Source: Hespellia stercorisuis DSM 15480 (GTDB lineage Bacteria; Bacillota; Clostridia; Lachnospirales; Lachnospiraceae). From it: 54,868 nucleotides of DNA. Each line of letters starts with the position of its first letter. Positions within the stretch are counted from its first letter, which is position 1. The notes beneath the pieces are model-generated. The model was not told the DNA's origin and made no database searches. It saw nothing but the letters and a program-made list of their open reading frames with translations. The position numbers and the translations under genes were made by a program. Location: contig NZ_FQZY01000029.1 in the NCBI RefSeq assembly GCF_900142165.1, positions 1 to 54,868 on the forward strand. The letters are read 5' to 3'. Shown here one piece after another: positions 1-9,092 of this stretch.

Positions 1-79
1 AGCCTGTGAAATTGAAGATTGGAAATCACATCGTTATAAAAATTAGGTGTAATAGGATTGTTTTCTTCGACGAATAAGG

Positions 80-194
80 TTATCATAGTCTTACTGGGAC
101 ATAGGCATGCCTATGCTCGGTGTGGTGAGGCAGGAAACCAAACTTTGGTCGGGGAGGTTCCTGCTTCTTTTTGTAGTTGCAACAACTATGATAA
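80..194. other. Folded non-coding element of unknown identity
   Basis: No reading frame here resembles a protein. A 9-bp closing stem pairs 80-88 with 186-194. Inside it lie a perfect 16-bp palindrome (100-115, CATAGGCATGCCTATG), a GCAGGAA-type hairpin (130-164) and a TAGTTG-CAA-CAACTA hairpin (174-188) that competes with the outer stem. This nesting looks like a structured RNA or a mobile-element end, but I do not recognise a known class. Confidence 0.4.
130..172 (+). terminator. Probable Rho-independent terminator
   Basis: GCAGGAAACC at 130-139 pairs with GGTTCCTGC at 156-164 with one bulged A. A nested ACCAAA/TTTGGT pair lies in the loop and a T-rich run follows at 165-171. The form is that of an intrinsic terminator on the plus strand. 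Confidence 0.5.
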
Positions 195-195
195 T

Positions 196-264
196 ACAAA
201 AAGGTACAAGATAAAACAATCTGCTGAAAAATAAGCCAGATTAATTTATCCTGTACCTTTTTGT
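196..264. repeat. 20-bp inverted repeat, 29-nt loop
   Basis: The 20 bases at 196-215 are the reverse complement of 245-264 with one mismatch; both arms carry the ACAAAAAGGTAC core. It could be the end structure of a small mobile element or a bidirectional terminator. It lies just upstream of the point (about 300) where the helicase reading frame begins. Confidence 0.45.
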
Positions 265-300
265 AATTTGCTTGAAAACAGGAAAATGAGAAGCAGGTAA

Positions 301-970
301 TTATACGAATTACAGAATATAGAAGGGAAATCGTATGACAGAGGAAATGTAAAAGCCAATAGCACTTACGGTACAGGACGAATCAACGCATACAAGATTA
401 TGGAGGAAACTCTGAACTTAAAAGATGTGCGTATCTTTGACTATATCGAAGATGAGGAAGGCAAGAAAAAGGCGGTACTCAACAAGAAAGAAACAGCCAT
501 AGCGCAGGCAAAGCAGGAAATGATAAAGCAAGGATTTGTGGATTGGGTATGGTCAGAACCGAGCCGCCGGGAGGAACTGACGAAGCTATATAATGAGAAA
601 TTCAACTCCATTAGACCTCGTGAGTATGATGGAAGTCATATCGTTTTTAATGGTATGAATCCTGAAATTGATTTGAGAGAGCATCAAAGAAATGCAGTTG
701 CTCACATCCTTTATGGTGGAAATACCTTGCTTGCTCACGCAGTAGGTGCAGGAAAAACTTTTGAGATGGTAGCGGCTTCTCAGGAATCGAAGAGACTTGG
801 TTTATGTAACAAGTCGCTATTCGTAGTTCCAAACCACTTAACAGAGCAGTGGGCAGCGGAATATCTGCAACTGTATCCGGCGGCGAATATTCTTGTTGCT
901 ACCAAGAAAGATTTTGAAACAAAGAACCGCAAAAAGTTTTGTGGAAGAATTGCAACAGGAGATTATGATG
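301..970 (+). pseudogene. SNF2/DEAD-type ICE helicase, 5'-truncated exon 1
   Basis: This is the N-terminal part of the large helicase (a helicase-methylase fusion in many relatives) found in Tn1549-like ICEs. The coherent frame runs from 301, after an in-frame TAA at 298-300, to the group II intron at 971. The first methionine is at 400, with no convincing ribosome site. The Walker A motif VGAGKT is encoded near 742-759, followed by FVVPNHLTEQW (motif Ia region). In relatives this section is preceded by a long N-terminal part, often with a methyltransferase domain, which is absent here, so the gene is truncated or rearranged. Spliced to 3754-5936 the frame is continuous and gives about 950 residues. 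Its role in transfer is inferred from its constant place in these elements. Confidence 0.75.
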
Positions 971-1739
971 GTGCAGCGACACGTTGCTGCAAATAAACTT
1001 CAATGGGGGTAAATAAGCCTCAAAGAAGGTAAAAGTAGCGGCAAGCTTAAAGCTTGCTAACTGATATTTCGAGGAGTGGAATGATAGGGTAACGCCTTGA
1101 AACGCTCCCTCTGATACTGCGACAAAAGATGAGAACGTGTAATAGTTCGATTCTGATGCAGCTCGCTAAAGTCAGCTGTATGCACTCGCTATACCGAGGT
1201 CAACACAAGAAACAACGGTATGGCAAAAGCGAACCAGAGGTGGTCGTGAGTGATAGGCTGGGAGTCTATAAAGTATCTATGGTGAGAATGAGAAATCTGA
1301 CAAAAGTCTGAATGTACAGGTCTATAAGTCGGCACAGTAGAAAATGCTGTGATTCATGTAAATGAAGTATATGGGGTAAAGTAAGATTCGTCGTTATGAA
1401 ATACCCTGTAGTGTTACAGGCACTACCCAGTATACAGGCCTAGAGGACAGCCTAAGGATACGAATGTAAAGATAGAAATATCGAAACGTGGAAAGTCTTG
1501 GAACGTGGAGTGATTACACACTGTGAAGCGGTTGGCAGGAAAACTGTAAGGTATAACTGCCATTAATCCGAGGTGAAAGCGCAGCCATAGTACCAATGAA
1601 ACCATAGAAATATGGTGGAGGGATGGGCTGTAGTCAGTAATAGTAGTAAAGATACAAAACAATGAAACAAACATTATAGGTTCGAGTAAGACTAAGAAAG
1701 GCTGATACAAATGTGAAATATCAGGAGGTACAGCCGACT

Positions 1740-3632
1740 ATGATAACCGAGCAAAGGACGCTCAAAAAGGCAAAGTTACGACACGCTGAATACTATGATT
1801 TCCAGAAAGTTCAAGATGATTTATATGCAAAAAGCAGTAATGAATATGTTTTCAAAAATCTGATAGACATTATTACCAGACCAGAAAATATCAAGCTCGC
1901 ATATAGAAATCTTAAGAGCAATAAAGGAAGCCATACAGCGGGAACGGACAAGCGAACAATCGAATATCTGGCAAGAATGCCAGAAGAAAAACTGGTCAGT
2001 AAGGTGCAACAGAAATTTCGGTGGTATGAACCACAGAGTGTGCGCAGAGTAGAAATACCAAAAGGGGAAGGCAAAACAAGACCTTTGGGAATACCGACAA
2101 TCATGGATAGGCTAATCCAACAGTGTGTTTTACAAGTTCTGGAGCCTATCTGTGAAGCTAAATTTCATGACAGCAGTTACGGATTCCGACCAAATAGAAG
2201 TCAGGAACAGGCTATAGCATTGGCAGAAAAATATATGCAACAGTCACATCTGCACTTTGTTGTAGATATCGACATCAAGGGATTCTTTGACAGTGTTAGT
2301 CATGGAAAGCTGTTAAAACAGTTATGGGCACTGGGCATAAGGGATAAAAGGTTGCTTTCTATTATCTCATCTATGCTTAAGGCGGAAGTGGCTGAAATTG
2401 GGTTTCCAGAAAAAGGCACACCACAGGGTGGAATTATTTCGCCCCTGTTGTCTAATGTGGTTTTGAATGAACTGGATTGGTGGATTGCAAGCCAGTGGGA
2501 AAATATCCCTACGAAGCATCCATACTATGTGCAGATACACAAAAATGGGAGTGAAAACAAAGGCACTAAATACCGTGCCTTGAGAAGCTCCAGTAATCTG
2601 AAAGAAATGCATTCCGTGAGATTTGCTGATGACTTTAAAATATTCACAAATAATTATAGCGATGCGGTCAAAATCTTTAATGCTACGAAACAGTGGCTGA
2701 GTGACAGGCTTGGGCTTGAAACAAGTGAAGAAAAATCAAAGGTTATATGCCTGCGAGAGAAATATTCTAATTTTCTTGGATTCAAGCATAAGGTCATCAA
2801 GCGTGCAGGTCAAAAAGGAAAAGTCAGATATGTGGTAAAAAGCCGTATCAATGATAAAGCACTGAAAAGAATAAAGACCAGAATACCAGAACTAATCTAT
2901 GATATAGAAAATAGTGCAGGAGAAAAGGGAAAGGAGTATAAAGCGGTTTGTGCTTACAACTCCTATATCCTGGGAATGCACAGCTATTACAGAATTGCTA
3001 CGATGGTCTATTTTGACATCAACCCGATTGCCTTTCAAGTCCATAAGAGCCTAAAAGCCAGATTAAAGGAAAGAGTAAAATCTGCTTCCGAAGTAAAAGA
3101 AAGACGCATAACTGTTCGAATGCCAGCGTATGTAAAACAAAAGTACGGAGACAGTCGACAGTTAAAATATGTTGGTGGAAATGCACTTGTGCCAGTAGGA
3201 TATGTGCAATATAAAACGCCCCTAAACAAGAAAAAGTGCGTAAACTCTTATACAAAAGAAGGCAGAGAAGAAATTCATAAAGACCTGTCAAACATAGACA
3301 TAGGAGAGTTACAGGAGTTAATGAGACACCCCATTAGGTGCAAAAGTATTGAGTTTAACGATAACCGCCTATCACTTTATTCTGCCCAACAAGGGAAATG
3401 TGCAGTATCTGGGATAAAGCTGACAAGCGAAAATATCTATTGCCACCATATAGTATCAGAATTTAAAGGTGGTGATAACAATTACAAAAACCTTATTCTT
3501 GTAACAAAAGAAGTGGATGCACTTTTGCATGAAAAGAATCCTATCAAAGTAGAGGAATTAAAAGAAAAACTGTGTTTGACAGAAAAGCAATTGGAAAAGG
3601 TTGCTAAATTGAGAAAATCCTGTCTGGGTTAA
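1740..3632 (+). CDS. ltrA: Group II intron reverse transcriptase/maturase with HNH endonuclease
   Basis: This 630-residue intron-encoded protein promotes splicing and target-primed retrohoming of its host intron. Reverse transcriptase blocks appear in order: GFRPNRSQEQA, then VVDIDIKGFFDSV, then GTPQGGIISPLLSN, then the catalytic FADD at about residues 295-298. The maturase X domain follows. A C-terminal HNH-type zinc endonuclease (CAVSG...CHHIVSEFKGGDNN, about residues 572-605) completes the protein, so all four functional parts are present. I chose ATG 1740 because AGGAGG lies 11 bases upstream; an in-frame GTG at 1713 would add nine residues. It looks intact and mobile. Confidence 0.92.
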   Translation: MITEQRTLKKAKLRHAEYYDFQKVQDDLYAKSSNEYVFKNLIDIITRPENIKLAYRNLKSNKGSHTAGTDKRTIEYLARMPEEKLVSKVQQKFRWYEPQSVRRVEIPKGEGKTRPLGIPTIMDRLIQQCVLQVLEPICEAKFHDSSYGFRPNRSQEQAIALAEKYMQQSHLHFVVDIDIKGFFDSVSHGKLLKQLWALGIRDKRLLSIISSMLKAEVAEIGFPEKGTPQGGIISPLLSNVVLNELDWWIASQWENIPTKHPYYVQIHKNGSENKGTKYRALRSSSNLKEMHSVRFADDFKIFTNNYSDAVKIFNATKQWLSDRLGLETSEEKSKVICLREKYSNFLGFKHKVIKRAGQKGKVRYVVKSRINDKALKRIKTRIPELIYDIENSAGEKGKEYKAVCAYNSYILGMHSYYRIATMVYFDINPIAFQVHKSLKARLKERVKSASEVKERRITVRMPAYVKQKYGDSRQLKYVGGNALVPVGYVQYKTPLNKKKCVNSYTKEGREEIHKDLSNIDIGELQELMRHPIRCKSIEFNDNRLSLYSAQQGKCAVSGIKLTSENIYCHHIVSEFKGGDNNYKNLILVTKEVDALLHEKNPIKVEELKEKLCLTEKQLEKVAKLRKSCLG

Positions 3633-3669
3633 GAGTTGTTAGAATTGTTTTAAATACTATTACTGATGG

Positions 3670-3704
3670 AAAGCCGTGTGAGGGGAAACCTTCATGCACG
3701 GTTT
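3670..3704 (+). other. Group II intron domain V
   Basis: AAAGCCGTGTG and CATGCACGGTTT form a stem capped by a GAAA tetraloop region. The AGC catalytic triad sits near the 5' base. Size and position, about 50 nt before the 3' splice site, match domain V, the catalytic core. A maturase-free start codon inside it (3666) is an accident of sequence. Confidence 0.8.
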
Positions 3705-3753
3705 GGAGTGGGGGAAAATCCGGCGATAACATCAAAGGATTACCTATCACTAT

Positions 3754-5936
3754 CAGTCATTATCGGGCATAGTCAATTTGAAAAAATCCCAATGTCAGTA
3801 GCAAGACAGAAAACAATTTTGCAGCAACAGATTGATGAACTGACCGAAGGAATTATTGAGTTAAAGCGGAATCGTGGAGAGAAATTTACCATCAAGCAGC
3901 TTGAAAAATCAAAGAAATCCATCAGTCAAAAACTGGAGAAATTAAATGACCAGAGTAGAAAAGATGATGTTGTAACCTTTGAAGAATTAGGTGTGGACAG
4001 AGTCTTTATTGATGAAAGCCATTTTTACAAAAATCTTTTTTTATACACGAAAATGCGAAATGTAGGTGGTATTGCCCAGACAGAAGCACAAAAATCCTCC
4101 GATTTATTTATGAAATGTCGCTATCTTGATGAGATAACGGGAGGTCGTGGCACTGTATTTGCTACGGGGACCCCGATAAGTAATAGTATGGTGGAACTTT
4201 ATACCATACAGAGATATTTGCAATATGGAACGCTGGTGAAGAATAATTTGCAACACTTTGATGCTTGGGCAAGTACCTTTGGTGAAACAGTTACGGCTGT
4301 GGAATTAACCCCGGAAGGGACTGGTTACAGAGCCAAAACAAGATTTGCGAAGTTCTATAATCTGCCGGAACTAATGGCGATGTTTAAGGAAGTTGCAGAC
4401 ATTAAGACAGCAGATATGTTGAATCTTCCGGTGCCAGAAGCGAAGTTTCACAATGTAGCAGTTAAGCCATCGGAAATGCAAAAAGAAATGGTAGAATCCC
4501 TTGCAGAACGAGCAGAAGCAGTTCGCAGCGGCGGGGTAGATTCAAGCGTTGATAATATGCTGAAAATCACAAACGATGGTCGTAAACTTGCCCTAGACCA
4601 GAGAATGTTAAATGAAATGCTGCCTGATTTTGAGGGGAGTAAAGTGAATGCCTGTGTGGATAATATCTATCGAATCTGGTCTGAGACGATGGAAAAGAAA
4701 TCAGCACAATTAGTGTTTTGCGACCTTTCCACACCGAAAAATGATGGGAGATTCTCTGTCTACAATGACATCAGAAAGAAGCTAGTCGAAAGAGGTGTTC
4801 CAGAAAATGAGGTAAGATTTATCCACGAAGCAGACAGTGATATGAAGAAAAAAGAACTGTTTCAAAAGACCCGCAAAGGCGATGTGAGAGTGCTTCTTGG
4901 CTCAACACAAAAGATGGGAGCAGGAACAAATGTGCAAGATAAACTGGTTGCACTTCACGATGTAGATTGTCCGTGGAGACCATCCGATTTGGAACAGCGA
5001 AGTGGTAGAATTATTCGGCAGGGCAATGAAAATCCAGAAGTAAATATCTACCGATATGTAACAGAGCAGACCTTCGATGCGTATTTGTATCAACTTGTGG
5101 AGGGGAAACAGAAGTTTTCAAGTCAGATTATGACAAGCAAATCGCCAGTTCGTTCGGCAGAAGATATTGATGAAACCGCATTGTCCTATGCTGAAATTAA
5201 AATGCTTGCAACGGGTAATCCCTATATCAAAGAGAAGATGGACCTAGATATTCAGGTGCAGAAGTTAAAGCTCTTAAAGTCCAATTTTCTATCAGAAAAA
5301 TACAGGTTAGAAGACAAAATCATAAAATATTATCCGCAGAAAATCATATTTTTAGAAACCAGAATTGCAGGTCTTACAAAAGATGTAGCAACTGCAAAGG
5401 CAAATCCGAAGCCACTTGATGACCGATTTATCGGTATGATGGTTTCGGATATTTTTTATGCAGAAAAAGCAGATGCAGGGAAGGCAATTATAGAGGCTTG
5501 CAAGGCAATGACAAGTCCTGACCCTATTGTGCTTGGAGCGTACAGAGGTTTTCAGACGGAGCTTTTATTTAATACTGTGGAGCGAAGTTATGAAGTGAAA
5601 TTAAAGGGGGAAACAAGTCGAACGGTGTCCCTTGGGGAAGACCCACTTGGCAATATCATCAGACTTGATAATGGGATAGAGAAATTTGCAGAAGGCTTAT
5701 CTGCCAGTGAATATGAACTGGAAAATATGAAAAAGCAGTATGAGACAGCAAAGGTGGAAGTAGAAAAACCATTTGTCCACGAAGAGGAATTAAAGGGTAA
5801 ATTATCAAGACTTGATGAGCTGAATATTCTTCTGAATATGGATAAAAAGGAAAATGAGATTGTAGGCGGCGAGCCTGAAGAGGGCGAGAGCGAACCTATG
5901 AAGAAAGAAAAATCAAAGGAGCGAGATAGTCGCTAG
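3754..5936 (+). CDS. SNF2/DEAD-type ICE helicase, exon 2
   Basis: This is the 3' exon of the split helicase, about 727 residues, beginning inside the codon restored by splicing. It carries the motif II analogue FIDESHFYKN, the motif III-like FATGTPISNSMVE, and the C-terminal helicase motifs VLLGSTQKMGAGTNVQ and QRSGRIIRQGNENPE (motif VI with its arginines). The tail is acidic and coiled. This belongs to the very large SNF2-like helicase family of Tn1549/CTn-type elements. It would be expressed intact only after intron splicing, and even then lacks the usual N-terminal portion. It is followed closely by the mobilisation operon and ends with KERDSR, a C-terminal pattern that recurs in the next genes. 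Confidence 0.85.
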
Positions 5937-5949
5937 AAAGAAGGTAATT

Positions 5950-6069
5950 ATGAGAAAGAAGTCTATTTATTATGAGTGCAACAAGGAGAAAAAGCAGGAT
6001 GGTGAGAGGCAGGGTGCTATGAAGCGTTATCGCCTATATGCTGAGAAACTAAGTGGAAAAAGCAAATAA
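5950..6069 (+). CDS. Small basic protein, 39 aa
   Basis: A short frame starts with ATG after an AGAAGG site and sits in the 150-base space between the helicase exon and the DUF5688 gene. The product is rich in Lys, Arg and Tyr (starts MRKKSIYYEC, ends EKLSGKSK). I do not recognise a family. Its ribosome site, tight spacing and place in the operon argue that it is real, but its size leaves doubt. Confidence 0.45.
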   Translation: MRKKSIYYECNKEKKQDGERQGAMKRYRLYAEKLSGKSK

Positions 6070-6087
6070 GAAAGATGAGGTGCCATT

Positions 6088-7038
6088 ATGGATTACAGAG
6101 AATTTATCAATGAAGTAGAAAATACTATTTTAGATTATATGCCTCCGGAATATGAAAATGCAGAGGTTAGAATTGATGGAACGATGAAGAACAACAGTGT
6201 GATGAGACAGGGGTTATCCATTCACAGAGAGGGAGAGGTTCTAACACCAAAACTGTATTTGGATGAGTTTTTCCAGTCCTATGAAGAAGGAGATTCAATG
6301 AAGGAGGTGTGTTCGCACATTGCCAAAGAATATACGAAACACAGTCTTGATGATAAGACCTTTGGTGTGGAATCTATCCTGAGTTTTGAAAAAGCGAAAG
6401 ATAATATTACCACCAAGGTAGTGGCGGCTAAGAATAATAGGAGCCTGCTTCGGGAAAGACCATCCACGAAGTTGGATGATTTGGCAGTGATGTATCAAAT
6501 AGAAGTTGGGACTACGCCATTTGGAAGAGCCACAGCACCCGTCACAAATGAACTTATGAAAAGCTGGGGCGTTACAGTGAGCGAGCTTCATCATTTGGCA
6601 GTTGAGAATACGGAGAGAATCCATCCATCAAAGCTTAGTGCAATAGAATCCATCTTAGTGGGAATAGAAGAAAACATGCTAGAGGAAGGAATCACCTATC
6701 AGCAGTGTGTATTGATGGTACTGACAAACGAAGACAAAGTAGGTGGGGCCGGTGTACTTGCCAACCCACAGGTTCTTAGTAAAGTGTCAGAAGTAATTGG
6801 AGACAGCTACTATATTCTCCCATCATCTGTCCACGAGGTCTTAGTAATTCCAAAGGAATGTGCATATATAATGGATATGACACCAAAGGAACTTGGAGCG
6901 ATGGTCCGGGATGTCAATGCTGAAGAAGTAAGCAAAGAAGAGCGCTTATCGGACCATATTTATGAATTTGATAAGGATAAGAAAACCCTTGACACTGTAA
7001 AAGAATCAAAGGAAAAGACAAAAGATTTAGAAAGATAG
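6088..7038 (+). CDS. DUF5688 family protein
   Basis: This 316-residue cytoplasmic protein has no signal peptide or membrane segment. The start MDYREFINEVE, the central MYQIEVGTTPFG-like stretch and the C-terminal EVLVIPKECAY block match the DUF5688 proteins I associate with Gram-positive ICEs. Relatives are common in Clostridia conjugative elements near the relaxase genes, but no biochemical role is established. GAGGTGCC precedes the start. The tail ends in KTKDLER, overlapping the ribosome site of the next gene, so translation is probably coupled. Confidence 0.75.
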   Translation: MDYREFINEVENTILDYMPPEYENAEVRIDGTMKNNSVMRQGLSIHREGEVLTPKLYLDEFFQSYEEGDSMKEVCSHIAKEYTKHSLDDKTFGVESILSFEKAKDNITTKVVAAKNNRSLLRERPSTKLDDLAVMYQIEVGTTPFGRATAPVTNELMKSWGVTVSELHHLAVENTERIHPSKLSAIESILVGIEENMLEEGITYQQCVLMVLTNEDKVGGAGVLANPQVLSKVSEVIGDSYYILPSSVHEVLVIPKECAYIMDMTPKELGAMVRDVNAEEVSKEERLSDHIYEFDKDKKTLDTVKESKEKTKDLER

Positions 7039-7050
7039 GCGGGTGATAGT

Positions 7051-8016
7051 ATGCCATATATACCACCAGAGATTATTACAGAAGCAAAGAGAATGGATGT
7101 GCTAACCTATTTAAGAAATTATGAGCCGGGCGAACTTGTAAAGCTGTCTGGGAATACCTACTCTACAAAAGAACACGATAGTTTGAAGATTTCTAATGGA
7201 AAATGGATGTGGTGGAGCAGAGGAATCGGGGGTGTATCTGCCCTTGATTTCCTTATCAGTGTGAGAGGATTGGACTTTATACAGGCTGTGGAAACCATTA
7301 TGGGAAATGTAGGAATTACCACTCCAACCTATGAAACAATTGGGACGAGTTATGAGGAACGACCACTGCTTTTGCCAGAGCAAAGTCCAACAAGTGATGT
7401 GGTTATGGAGTATCTGTTTCGGCGTGGCATTGATTATGAAATCATAAATGACTGTCTGGACAAGAAACTCATTATAGAATCGCTTCCCTATCACAATGTA
7501 GTTTTCATTGGATACGATGAGCAGGGAGAAGCAAAATATGGAGCCTATCGTGCCACCAATGGAAAGCGCATTATGGGTGACTGTTCGGGTAGTAAAAAGC
7601 AGTATTCGTTCCGACTGATTGGAGAAAATGAAAGTGAAATTCATCTGTTCGAATGTGCCATTGACCTATTATCTTATGCCACACTTTGCAAGTTAGACGG
7701 AGAAGATTGGCGAAATATGAACCTCATATCCTTATCCGGTGTCTATGCTCCAAAGAGAGATATGAAGGAAAGCAAAGTACCAGTGACAGTAGAGAAGTTC
7801 TTAAAAGAACATCCAAAAATCAAGCGTATCAATCTTCATTTGGATAATGATATAGCAGGAAGAAAGGCGACGCAAGGCTTGAAACTTGCGCTGCCAAGTG
7901 AATATGAAGTCGTTGATAATCCACCGCCGAAGGGCAAAGATTACAACGACTTTCTTTGTATCCGGATGCACATAAACCAGAATAAATTCAGAGAAGAAAG
8001 GAATTGTGAGAGATGA
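7051..8016 (+). CDS. DUF3991 and toprim domain protein
   Basis: This 321-residue protein has an N-terminal zinc-finger-like/DUF3991 region (TYLRNYEPGELVKL, WMWWSRGIGGVSALDFL) and a C-terminal TOPRIM fold. The fold is marked by HLFECAIDLLSYA and by NLHLDNDIAGRKA near residues 263-275, where the acidic pair would bind metal. The family resembles DnaG-type primase fragments and is typical of conjugative elements, where it may prime replication of transferred single-stranded DNA (inference). ATG 7051 follows GGCGGGTG. The stop overlaps the next start by four bases (ATGA). Confidence 0.8.
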   Translation: MPYIPPEIITEAKRMDVLTYLRNYEPGELVKLSGNTYSTKEHDSLKISNGKWMWWSRGIGGVSALDFLISVRGLDFIQAVETIMGNVGITTPTYETIGTSYEERPLLLPEQSPTSDVVMEYLFRRGIDYEIINDCLDKKLIIESLPYHNVVFIGYDEQGEAKYGAYRATNGKRIMGDCSGSKKQYSFRLIGENESEIHLFECAIDLLSYATLCKLDGEDWRNMNLISLSGVYAPKRDMKESKVPVTVEKFLKEHPKIKRINLHLDNDIAGRKATQGLKLALPSEYEVVDNPPPKGKDYNDFLCIRMHINQNKFREERNCER

Positions 8017-8618
8017 ATGCAGAAGAAGTAAAGAAAACTTATTCCGAAGGTATGACCATAGTTCTTGCAGAAACGAAGGGTGAAGGAAGAATGCCAGCAG
8101 GACTTCGTGGAACAGTAAAATATGTTGATGATATAGGGCAGATTCATATGAAATGGGAAAATGGAAGTTCCCTTGCCCTTAATGTAGAGGAGGATAAATT
8201 CATTATGGTAGAAGAAACAAAGAAGATTTCAGTGATATTAGTAGAACCGGGGAAATATCCTAAGGTGATTGAAATGGAGAATTCCTTAGAAGCAATGCAA
8301 GAAGCTGTTGGAGGCTATATTGAAGAATATATGCCATTTATTGATGATGTTGCGATTGTGTGTAATGAGGAAGGAAAAATGAATGGAGAGGAATTAAATC
8401 GGGCTGTTTATGATAAAGATGGCGAGCTGATGGATATTGTGGCAGGTAAGTTCTTCGTGTGCTATGCACCAATTGAAAGTGAAAATTTTCAAAGTCTCCC
8501 CAAGGATTTGGAGAATAAATACCGAGATAAATTCAAATATCCGGAGCGTTTTTTCAAGCAGAATGGAGAGATTAAGGTAGCACCTTATAAGCCAGTCACA
8601 AAAGATATGGAACGCTAA
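8013..8618 (+). CDS. DUF4314-DUF3846 fusion protein
   Basis: This 201-residue protein has two parts. Residues 1-65 hold an SH3-like DUF4314 domain (GLRGTVKYVDDIGQIHMKWENG). Residues 70-190 match DUF3846 (VEPGKYPKVIEMENSLEAM, then FIDDVAIVCNEEGKMNG). Both are small accessory domains found again and again in Clostridia ICEs; neither has a proven function. It shares an ATGA junction with the upstream toprim gene and is the last gene before the candidate oriT. Its C-terminus TKDMER repeats the Glu-Arg ending of its neighbours. Confidence 0.75.
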   Translation: MNAEEVKKTYSEGMTIVLAETKGEGRMPAGLRGTVKYVDDIGQIHMKWENGSSLALNVEEDKFIMVEETKKISVILVEPGKYPKVIEMENSLEAMQEAVGGYIEEYMPFIDDVAIVCNEEGKMNGEELNRAVYDKDGELMDIVAGKFFVCYAPIESENFQSLPKDLENKYRDKFKYPERFFKQNGEIKVAPYKPVTKDMER

Positions 8619-8630
8619 ATTAAAAAAATC

Positions 8631-8722
8631 GGGGCAACCGAGGAACTCTGTATATTCTTAGCGAGCAGACCATTTGGATAACCACAGTTTCCAAACGGTA
8701 GATACTCGTTAGGGGTTGCCCC
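8631..8722. other. Candidate oriT: nested inverted repeats upstream of mobC
   Basis: Three nested inverted repeats fill the 132-base gap before mobC. GGGGCAACC (8631-8639) pairs with GGTTGCCCC (8714-8722). TAGCGAG (about 8659-8665) pairs with CTCGTTA with one mismatch. ACCATTTGGA (8669-8678) pairs with TCCAAACGGT (8690-8699) with one mismatch. The inner hairpin, its position upstream of mobC and the relaxase gene, and the lack of coding fit an origin of transfer for a MobC/MOBP-type relaxase. The nic site cannot be placed by eye. An attenuator RNA is the alternative. Confidence 0.45.
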
Positions 8723-8750
8723 TAATACCCCAAGAAAGGAACTTGATAAT

Positions 8751-9092
8751 ATGAGAAAGAGAAATATTCAAAAGATTGTGCGATTCAATCGAAGTGAAGC
8801 ACAGGATTTACAGAGAAAATCCAAGAAAGCGTGTATGAGCGAAGCAGGTCTGATTAGACTTCTGATAAAAGGTTATGAGCCGAAAGAGAAACCTGATGAC
8901 AGATTCTTCGATACAATGAGAGAGTTATCTGCTATTGGAAACAACATTAACCAGCTTGCAATCAAAGCCAATGCACTAGAGTTTGTAGATGCAGTAATGC
9001 TGAAAAAGGAAGCAGAGCGTTGGCATAAGTTCCAAGCTGATGTGGAACAAGCGTTTCTTCGCCCTGATAAAAGTAATATGAAATGGCAGTAA
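8751..9092 (+). CDS. mobC: Relaxosome protein MobC
   Basis: This 113-residue DNA-binding accessory protein would help the relaxase open oriT. The N-terminal half is basic and ribbon-helix-helix-like (QKIVRFNRSEAQDLQRKS). The signature MobC block MRELSAIGNNINQLAIKAN lies at about residues 62-80. The start follows AAAGGAAC. It lies directly downstream of the candidate oriT and overlaps the relaxase gene by ten bases, the usual mobC-relaxase coupling. Confidence 0.88.
   Translation: MRKRNIQKIVRFNRSEAQDLQRKSKKACMSEAGLIRLLIKGYEPKEKPDDRFFDTMRELSAIGNNINQLAIKANALEFVDAVMLKKEAERWHKFQADVEQAFLRPDKSNMKWQ

Larger units (their letters stand above)
971..3753 (+). mobile_element. Group II intron with internal LtrA-type ORF
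   Basis: A 2.78-kb intron interrupts the helicase gene. The 5' end GTGCAGCGAC resembles the GUGYG consensus and the 3' end CACTAT fits the terminal AY rule. Removing 971-3753 joins GATG to CAGTC and restores the conserved GDYDAVIIGHS helicase sequence without a frameshift, which fixes the borders closely. A domain V hairpin lies at 3670-3704 and a domain VI-like stem (AATCC/GGATT) follows. The roughly 740 bases before the ORF are non-coding and would form domains I-III. The boundaries come from exon reading, not from RNA folding. Confidence 0.9.

Noticed and set aside
1129..1311. 60-codon frame within the intron
   Set aside because: It lies in the structured 5' RNA part of the intron, lacks a ribosome site and has no protein-like pattern.
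3666..3753. Open frame from ATG 3666 into the helicase exon
   Set aside because: This start lies inside intron domain V; the residues before 3754 are intron sequence and match no helicase.
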